Shown here: positions 53,001-61,000 of the stretch, piece by piece
Position numbering within the stretch: position 1 is the stretch's first letter
Layout of the letters: each line of letters starts with the position of its first letter
Origin: Amoebophrya sp. A120
Taxonomy: Eukaryota; Sar; Dinophyceae; Syndiniales; Amoebophryaceae
NCBI GenBank assembly: GCA_905178155.1
Contig: CAJINV010000012.1
Location: 3,157,144 to 3,221,143 of the forward strand
Direction: 5' to 3'
Length of the DNA: 64,000 nt
Notes under the pieces: generated by a model
What the model saw: the letters and a program-made list of their open reading frames with translations, nothing else
Told to the model about the DNA's origin: nothing
Databases searched by the model: none
Position numbers and translations under genes: made by a program

Positions 53001-53759
53001 AGCTGAACTTTTTGTCGAAGGAACGCGACGAACTGATGGAGAAGCTTGCTGCGGAGCGCGTTTTGTCCCAGCATGCCCAGGTGTTCGTGGACAACCAAGC
53101 GAGTAAGGCACAGGGGCTGGAAGAAATCCTGAAGGAAGAGCGGAAACTGTTCACCAAGGACCTGCGCAGACTGCAAGCGGAAGTGGAGACAGCGAAGGAA
53201 GCGCACAGGGTGGAGGTGCTGGCCTACCGAAGAGCCCTCAGTGTGGAGGAAAGCAAGGTAAGGAACTACTGATAGGAAACTTTTCTTTCATCTCCTGCAG
53301 CTGTTTTCGTTGGTTAGGTTTCATTTGATTTTCTACGGCGCATCAGAAATGAAATGTTCATGCGTTCTTTGTCTTTGTTGTATGATGTGGATTTCGATTT
53401 TATAATATCATTCCATTGCACCACGTCGACGTTGTTTGCGCCAACAAAACTACCAGGTGGCGTCCCTCACGCACGAGGTGAAGCAGCTGCAGAGCGGCGA
53501 ATTGGCCATCCCCACGTCGTTTGAGCACGATTCCTCGGGTTGGTTGGACGCCGCGGGAAAGAAGAAAAAGTCCAAATCCTCCATGAACGATACGCTTGGG
53601 TCTACCAGTCAAAAAAGGCACCAGGCAAAGCGGATAAAAATCCTGCACCTGCAGCAGAAAATGCACGGCAGCACCAAGGAAAAGAACCAGAAGGCGATTC
53701 AAGACGCCTACCAGATGAAGTTCCCGCCCAACCGGGTCACGCTGCCCAAGTTGATTTGA
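47009..53759 (+). CDS. 1840-aa acidic low-complexity protein with C-terminal coiled coil
   Basis: Exons 47009-48147, 48360-48404, 48662-48752, 49025-51657, 51946-53257 and 53457-53759 total 5523 nt, 1841 codons including the stop. Intron 53258-53456 is GTAAGG...CAG; the other gaps are elements. Residues 1-1300 are Glu/Asp/Ser/Thr/Gln-rich and largely disordered. About 1380-1520 is Gly/Ala/Lys-rich, about 1530-1560 is a Ser-Asp repeat (SDSDSDSDSDRKGSKKRRKG) followed by a Lys/Arg block that could act as a nuclear localisation signal. About 1588-1740 is a strong coiled coil (RDEEIRKALSNKAEAEGKVD). The last ~100 residues are basic. No catalytic domain is seen; a scaffold or nuclear-structure role is a guess. 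The two central exons of 45 and 91 nt are created by closely spaced elements. Confidence 0.75.
48148..48354. mobile_element. introner, single-copy type (GAGAAAAAAGTTTGTCAC ends)
   Basis: 207 bp; left TATGGAGAGAAAAAAGTTTG, right CGAACTTTTTCTCTTTGATA; perfect TSD TCCTC. Layout resembles families D and H. Confidence 0.92.
48405..48656. mobile_element. introner, family A
   Basis: 252 bp; left TATGGATTGTAAAAGTGTCT, right AGACATATTTGCAGTTCATA; perfect TSD ACCGG. Confidence 0.93.
48753..49019. mobile_element. introner, family A
   Basis: 267 bp; ends TATCAAATGTAAAAATGTCT and AGACATTTTTACATTTGATA (perfect over 20 bp); perfect TSD ACACG. Looks young. Confidence 0.95.
51658..51940. mobile_element. introner, family E
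   Basis: 283 bp; left TATCCTATGTAAAACCGTTC, right GGATGTTTTTGCACAGGATA; TSD GTGAT/GTGTT (4/5). Removal gives Gln-Glu-Val-Ile-Gln-Glu-Glu. Confidence 0.88.
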
Positions 53760-54960
53760 TCAATACATAGACTTTTCATGATTTTCATTTTGAAGATTTT
53801 GCCTTTTGGACAAATTCCTTGACTTCGAAATTCAAATTCATCTCACGAGCGTCAGTTCTGCTGTCGCTTTTTTTAATGTACATTACGATTTTACTTTTAT
53901 ATTCTAGCATAGTGGAGGAAAAAATGAACTAATGTACTCTACATACAAGCAGTCATAGTCTTGTGCGAGCTGCGATTGCGACCTTTTGCTAGGACTTGTT
54001 ACCCGATTTTTGGAGGTTGATGTTTCCGCTTATGTTGTAGTGTCTTCGGAAGAGAAGATGACTTTCATCAGTTTTTATGTCCTTCCTGCCACTGCAAGAA
54101 GCTGTATCCCAGCGATTTTTTTTACCAATTTAGTACATAGAAATCTAGTTCATCTTCCAGTATCAATTTTGGCAAAGCGTTTCTGTTTGCACAGGCAAAA
54201 GAGCCAGGTAAATTACTTGTTTGTTATGCAGCAAGAAACGGCATATCTGTAACTGTATCTCGTCCCTCGCCGCGTCTTCCCATGTGCATGAGTCGTTTTC
54301 ACCCCTGATGAACACGAAACAGAACAAGTACTACTTCTACCCCACGACTTTACACTCATTTCTGTACGTAAATTGTGCACAAGAAGAACTATCCTCTCCA
54401 TGATGAAGACGCATGTGTTGTCGTCGTGAAAAGAATCCTCGTTGGTCGTGCGAGTCTTCTATTTAGTTTTTTCCGCAGGCAAAAAAAAAAGATGAAGATC
54501 TTTATGTCTTACGACAAGGAAGCAGTACGTAAATGCAGAAGACAAGTAAAGCCACGGTGCATGATCGTACGCAATACAAAAACTCGACGTTCCAAACCAC
54601 TTCGTATTCGTTCTTAGCCGTCGTGTTTAGTTTCGTCAATCGTACGGAGGTAGAAGACTCTTTCCGCGGAAAATCAACGCATCCTCGTCTCTGTAGACAC
54701 TCACATTCTGCTGGAATAACAATAAGCATCAGTCCAGGAACCTTTTTCTTCCTCTCCTCCTCCGAAGAGAACCCTCGAAGGAACCGACTTTTCCCAGTGG
54801 GAACTAGCCTCTTTAGCTCTTGTCCTCCCACTTCTGCTAATAAGTAGTAAAAACAAGCACAAATACAAGAACACAAAAGTGCAGCAAGCAAACAGATTGT
54901 TATTTACTCAACTGCATTATCTTTGTGCTTTTATCAACAACTGCCTTTCTTGCGAACAAA
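53760..54960. other. intergenic, upstream part of a tandem duplication
   Basis: Contains stretches similar to 55630-56390: GTCTTCGGAA-AGAAGA with TGCAAGAAG(C/T)TGTA(T/G)CCC(A/G)GCG (54033-54118 versus 55652-55733), GATGAAGA-(C/A)G-ATGTG (54401 versus 55914) and CCGCAGGCAAAAAA (54473 versus 55971). No introner and no supported coding frame. Confidence 0.5.
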
Positions 54961-55374
54961 ATGAAGAAAGCCGTTATTGTGTCCGTTGCCGCATCCGCGG
55001 CGGCGATCCAGCCCCCGACGCATCAGTGGATCGGGAAAGAAGACGGGGGAGCGTTTGTGGAGGTGGACACTGGGCGGGGTAAGGCGAACGCGGGTGGGAA
55101 GAAGAAAAAGCAGGTTTATCCAGTGGTGGCAGCGGGCACGGGTCAACGCACTACCGCGTGTCTGCTGAGGGCAGGGAATCAATTTTATCCGAATTATGGG
55201 GGCTCTGGTGTTTATGGTGATATCTGCAGTTCCGGTTGTTCAGCTGCCTATTGTGCTGTGGAGCCTATTTCCTGCGGGAAGGGTTGCGGGACACTGAAGG
55301 TGCCCACAGGGTCCTGTTGCGAAGTGGGTACGGCTGTGGGCTTCCAAGGAGATAACGTTGTCTTTATCAATTGA
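54961..55374 (+). CDS. small secreted Cys-rich protein, paralogue 1 (137 aa)
   Basis: A single-exon frame. It starts MKKAVIVSVAASAAA, a short signal peptide, followed by the acidic motif PPTHQWIGKEDGGAFVEVD and a Gly/Lys linker (KANAGGKKKK). The C-terminal half has ten or so Cys including CSSGCSAAYC, CGKGCG and SCCEVG, as expected of a disulphide-bonded extracellular domain. The function is unknown; the N-terminal half is shared with the next gene while the Cys domains differ, which suggests domain shuffling or fast divergence after duplication. No introner interrupts it. Confidence 0.75.
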   Translation: MKKAVIVSVAASAAAIQPPTHQWIGKEDGGAFVEVDTGRGKANAGGKKKKQVYPVVAAGTGQRTTACLLRAGNQFYPNYGGSGVYGDICSSGCSAAYCAVEPISCGKGCGTLKVPTGSCCEVGTAVGFQGDNVVFIN

Positions 55375-56391
55375 GAATTCTTAAAAGGTGATTAGTTACT
55401 GATCATCTCTCTACTGCAACTTTTATGTAAACGAAGGTTGTTGCGCGAGCTATGTGCTCCTGAATGATACGTCCGTACGCATAATCAACATGTCAAAGAA
55501 GCTCAAGTTTCTGTAAACACTATGCGCTGTATTCCATTTATCTACTTGTTCATACACGTCACAGCGCGCAGCTGCTGGTGCTACGTCGTTCATCCTCCCC
55601 GTTTGTTGGATTCAATTTTTTCGGACCACGCACTTTTTACCCGTATTTTGATATCTTTGTCTTCGGAATAGAAGACGATTCTCAGAAGTCCCGTCGACTT
55701 TCTGTCCCTGCAAGAAGTTGTAGCCCGGCGATTTTCCAAGTTGATGTCCTGGAATGATATGACTACGCATGATTAGGCGGAAGTTTTAAGCTGTAGTACG
55801 AAGCGGGTCCCTCTTTATGCACGCGCAATAGAAGAGGTCATCGAAGTAAATGCAGCGCAAAGGCGAGCCATCTTCTCGATGATTCCGTCCCTTATGCTCA
55901 CCTGTGTCTCGATGATGAAGAAGTATGTGCTGTTGTCGTGCACAGAGTCGTTTGTGCGAAACGTACTTAATCCGCAGGCAAAAAATCGACTTTCGACTTG
56001 AAGATCCTGTCGTGCGATAAAGTATGTGAAAGTGAAAAACACGTAAAGTAGCGCCTCGTACGCAATACAAAATTTCGACGTTCTTATACTTCGTAGTCGT
56101 TCTCTGCCGTGTTTGTTTCGTCAATCGTAGGAAAGGAGAAGTCGTCTTTCCACATTGTACCAAGGAAACCAACTGCTACACAATCAAAAATACCAACCCA
56201 GGAACACCTTTTTTTTTCCTCTGAAAAAATTTTAAACGACGAGCAACTTCTTTTCCGAGTAGGACAAAGTAGCCGCTGCGGTTCCGCTGTACATAAGAAA
56301 GCAGAAGCACAGTTATCCGACAAGGTAATTTTTATCCGCCAAGTTAGTAGCTATACTTACTTACGTCAGCGTATCTTTGCACAAGAAAATC
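55375..56391. other. intergenic, second copy of the duplicated upstream region
   Basis: Carries the sequences matching 54.0-54.9 kb (see that entry). Small frames here are not supported. Confidence 0.45.
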
Positions 56392-56771
56392 ATGAAGAAA
56401 ACCATCGTTGCCTGCATTGTCGCGTCCGCGACGGCGATCCACCCCCCCCCACTCATCAGTGGATCGGGCAAGAGGACGGCGGGACTTTTGTGGAAGTTGA
56501 CCACGGGAGTAAGGCGAACGCGGGTGGGAAGAAGAAGAAGGCGGGCAAGAACCTCTACGGTTTATCGGGGGCGGGACAAGCTGGGTCTCCCTCTAGCTCT
56601 ACTACGGTTCAAACTACAACTGCGCCGGAAGAGAAGGAGGACGATTGTGCGAACAAGCCTTGGGCTTGGGTGCAACCTTGCTATAGTGATGGAGACTGCG
56701 GCTGCTTTCCAGGCTTTTTTTGCTTGAAGTTGACGATTGTTTCTGGGGGTATCTGCAGCGGACAGATGTGA
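56392..56771 (+). pseudogene. small secreted Cys-rich protein, paralogue 2, frameshifted
   Basis: The ATG at 56392 opens MKKTIVACIVASATAIHPP, clearly paralogous to the gene at 54961. The frame is lost at the C run at 56452-56460 (nine C). In the other phase the paralogous THQWIGQEDGGTFVEVD and KANAGGKKKK continue, then a Cys domain (CANKPWAWVQPCYSDGD, CGCFPGFFCLK, GGICSGQM) to the stop ending at 56771. One more or two fewer C would reunite the halves, so a sequencing or assembly homopolymer error is as likely as a true pseudogene. Confidence 0.75.
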
Positions 56772-58083
56772 AGAAACTCCTCAACTTTACCCGCCTGTGG
56801 TATTGATGTTTTGCACAGTGTGTGCGGAGCAATTGAAGTTTCTCTTTCTCTCCGAGAGCTATTGCGCAAACTACCCGTTCGTAGTCCTTAGTAAGCCATG
56901 AATTATACCCGTAATCATGTTGTGAGAAAAGCTTGTTTAGCCAGTACTTATTATCCTAGGTAGCCACATATTGTATTTCTATTTAATATAGCACAGCTTC
57001 TAGATCTCCATAACATCATTCAATTATCTTTCGCTTTAGAGGGTATGCGACAGAGCAACGTCGACTTCGTGATCACGTGATGCACTAGTGCGCGTTTGTT
57101 AGAAATTTTATTTTTCGTTATTTTTACACTGTTTTCCAGCAACTTTTGTCCAATCCTTTTTAGGTCTTCCAATCCCCCTCACCTTTTCGTTTTCCGGGAA
57201 GTTGTATCCCGCTTCAGTATCCGGTTTTCTACGATCATCTCTTCCTCCTTTGCGTAAAATTTCCAACAAGTACAACTTGCATACGTCCCATAACTACATT
57301 TTTCCACCCGTAATCCCAATCGAAAACAAGTGTAAAATCCTCAAAAAACTATGAACTACCCTTGCATTACTTACCGTTCTTACCCCCACTGGGAAAGATT
57401 TTGATTTTGCTAAAAATGTTTTTCCTGAAAAATCAGATCCTGATCTTGCTCCAAGACTGAAGCGTTGTGCAGCTTGTTCTCAGGAGGGGTGGTCACGAAA
57501 TCGTTTTCTGGTATACTACTAGTAGGCCGAAGGCACGAAAATGTAGTTGCGTCGTGTAGAAGTCTGTACTCGCACAATAACTGCCGGGTCGTCGTCGTTG
57601 GGGACACGCATAGAGACCTGTACTAAACTGACAACTCGTGGTCTGGATTGATAAACGTAACGACTCAAGAAATGCAAATCCGGTAAAGAACCAGAAGCAT
57701 CGTTTTTGTTTCCGCGAGATGAAAGATCTTCAATTCAACTCGTGATCGTGAAGGTGAACTACCAAAGGGATCGCTTTTCATCGTCAACTTCTTCGTATTA
57801 CGCGTTTTCGCGCCTCCTGTCGTCGTGCAACTATGTATTGCAAGAGGATCATCTCGACCTCGACGTCCCGGCAATGATGTGAAGCGTGGACTCTGGAACA
57901 TGTAATACGCTCGCCATAGAAAGCTGATACAAATACAGTTCACTTATCGTTTTCACTCGAAAGTAATGTAACATCGTGCCTGATTGTTTGGTATCGCTTT
58001 TCCTTCGCAAGGACAAGGTGGAGGATGTTTTTGAGTTTTAGAAATGTTGCATTTTTAAAGGAGAAAAACTACACAACAAGAAA
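56772..58083. other. intergenic, nothing recognised
   Basis: About 1.3 kb, AT-rich. GGGAAGTTGTATCCCGCTTC near 57196 resembles the duplicated block upstream of the two paralogues, hinting at a third degraded repeat. No introner. Confidence 0.4.
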
Positions 58084-61000
58084 ATGAGTCCATCCCGCGG
58101 TAGTAGTTCCACTTCCACCACGAGCGTCATCTCTCTCTCCCGCCAACTACCACTGTTGCTCGTGTTCGTCGGCGGGGCGATCACGAGCGGTATTCTCTAC
58201 CTTGCCGTGCAACGTGCTGAGAATGTTGGTTTTCCAGCGACGTGGTCATCTAGTTCTACGTTCGGTGGGACATCGAGTACATTTGCAACCACCACCCACA
58301 ACTATCTCCAGCCGCTCTACGCGTTCGTTCCCCACTACAGCCCCGAGATCCTGCTGTTCCTGCTCACACTCAGCCTCGTCCTCTGCTACTACCTCGCCCG
58401 GCTTCTGGGCATCGTGTTCTTGTCCGAATTCCGAAAAACCTGGAGCTGGTACTACCCGAGCATCGCTGATGAGAAGACGCTAGAAGAGAAGCATGCCGAG
58501 CGGATCGATAACCTGGTTATCGCCGAGATTCAGGACAGTATCGTGCGGACGGCGAGGAAAAAAAGGTCCAGGTCTGGCTGGGCGGTGCAAGAAAAGCATA
58601 GGGTGTTTTCGAGCAGGGAAATAAATGAGCTGAAGATTAATCGCAACACCAAATATACTGGCACTACCAGTAGCTCACCTGCAAATTATACACGTTTTTC
58701 TGCAGAAAATAGAGCGGAAAACAACTACTTCTACACCGGCGGCACATCGAGGAAACAAGGTAGACGACGAGCAGGAAGTCGGGTGCTTAGAAGTGCAGCA
58801 CATCAACCTTTTGACGACAAAAACGACCACAGCTCGCGCCTGTCCAGGAGTCCGGTTGCGCACAACATCGCGAAGCACCACGTCTTTCAAAAATATGAGG
58901 AAAGAAGTTTTGCGTCAGACCAACCAACTTCTCCTTTGCAACCACTCCCCCTTTATTCGCCGACGACGCTGACCCACCGGGGCCGGCATCCCGTGCGGAA
59001 GGACGTCCACACGGATGTGCTGCTCTCGCCACCGAGGCTGCTGGCCAGCCAGGTGCGGCAGGCCGCCGGCCACTTTCGCCGGGCGCGGTCGGTGCACTAC
59101 GATTCGCTCGCTAGGAGGTGCGAAGACGAGCAACTACTACAGGGTACTTCTAGTAGATCCGGAAGTCCTTGGAATGGTGAGAATCCAATGAACAGCCTCT
59201 TCCTCACCGAGCGACTTCCGAAGACGACGGGACGAGAAATGCATGCTCGTCAACGACTGTACACAGAAGCAAGTAAAAATTATGCAGAAGGGACTGCCGG
59301 AAGACGTAGTAGTAGACGACATGGTGGACGAACTAGCACTAGAAGAAGCAGTAGGAACAACAAATCTATTTTCCAAGCTCGTTATTCCGCCGCGAACATG
59401 CCTATTTCGCAGCACTACGAGACCGTAACGCGAAAGCTGGAAGGAAATTTCGTGTTTTTCGTCGTCCTTCCGGTTTTTATTGACGAGAGCACTATCATTC
59501 TCGACCTGGAAGAAAACCTGCACCAGACGCTGACCAGTCTTGCCGCGTCGAGTCTGAGAGCGAGGGACCATCTAGTCCCGGTGTTGGCCGTGCGGGAGCG
59601 GCGGCGACAGGAAGAAGAACATACCGCTGATGTACTTCTTGCAGGAAGAACTACAGCCGCATCTTCAACTCCTCACGATAATTGCGATAATCTCATCGAG
59701 GAGTTAGACTTCCTTACGCCAGGAGCAGGCACTGAAAACAGCTACAGTGCAGCTCTGGAACAACAACAAGCTGGTCGTGACACCAGGCAAGCTGAAGACA
59801 AGAGCCAAGAGGTCGCAATACAGGAACAAACGGTCGGCAAAAGCCTCGTGGAGCGGATTCGCGGAGATTTTGAGAACCAGTTTCGCGGAATTTTGAGCTT
59901 CGATGTAGTTCATCTTGCAGGAGGAAATGGTCACCGTGTCATGCGCACAACCCTCGAGGACGGTTCTTGTGCCGATACTTCTAAGTGCAACAACAACCCC
60001 GAGCACGCAGTAGGAAAAAATATCTCCGATGAACATCAACAATTTTACAATGCCAACGGTGCAGCTTCTAATTCTTGGCCCTTCATCTCTTCGACGGACC
60101 CGCATGGGACGAAACAAGCAGAGGACCTGTTGGAGCTCCCCTACGCGCACTTTTTCTCGTTCGGGTCGCCGGGGGACACGAACTCGGAGGGCAGCAGTGA
60201 GTTTATTGCAAGGAAAAATTTTGCCTCCCCACATTAAACGTAAGCGCAGCCTTCTGAAAATTTGTCATGCAGATTTGTGCTCCTGCTCACAAATACTGGT
60301 GTCTGTCTTGCAAGAATGCAGATCCAGAGAGTCCGCCGCATTATGGTGGCGATTTGTAACGCTGTAGTAAGGCCTACGGGGCAGACGTCTGACCTGCTAA
60401 GTGCCTATGCCAGAAGACCCCTGCCTAGGCTTAGTACTATCTGCGTGTAGTGCTCTACTGCAAGACAGATCCGAAGTGTGTACACAGATCCCGCATCACA
60501 GATTTCCGTTTTGATATGGGGCGGGGGGATGTTTCATTTTGATAGAGTTCACGAGCTCCTCTGCCAACTCGAAATCGACGTCGTCCTCATCTTCCTATGC
60601 ATGGCAAAAGTGAAAGTATAAAATATCGTGCTGGTAGTATTAAAAATTGCATCACTCATTTTGTCAGAAGAAAAGTGGACTTTGTGATGCAGAATCAGTA
60701 GAGAAGAAAAAAGATAAAGACATGAATGCGACATTACACTTTTGCACAGGATAGCACTTCCTCTTCCAGTAAAAGCAGCACACCGGGGGACCACAAACTG
60801 GCACTAAACAAAAATCCCAACTACAGCGCGGCCAGGGTGTTATTATCGTCGTCATCCTCGTCATCTGCGTTTTTTCCGAGCTGTAGCGATGCCAGGAGCG
60901 GCACCGGAGTCAAGTACAAGGTGCGACATGGCGGTTCTGATGCGTTTGTCCCGGTCGTACCAACCAGCACCAGTACGGAAGAGGCAAATGAACGATCACG

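Noticed and set aside
51857-53206. Long - strand open frames (449 and 399 codons) opposite the large acidic protein
   Set aside because: They mirror a biased + strand coding sequence (Ser/Asp and Gly/Lys repeats give stop-free antisense frames); the + strand model has splicing and coiled-coil support.
56109-56391. N-terminal extension of the second Cys-rich paralogue (frame open from 56109)
   Set aside because: The paralogue at 54961 starts directly with the signal peptide MKK; the extension has no similarity there and would bury the signal sequence.
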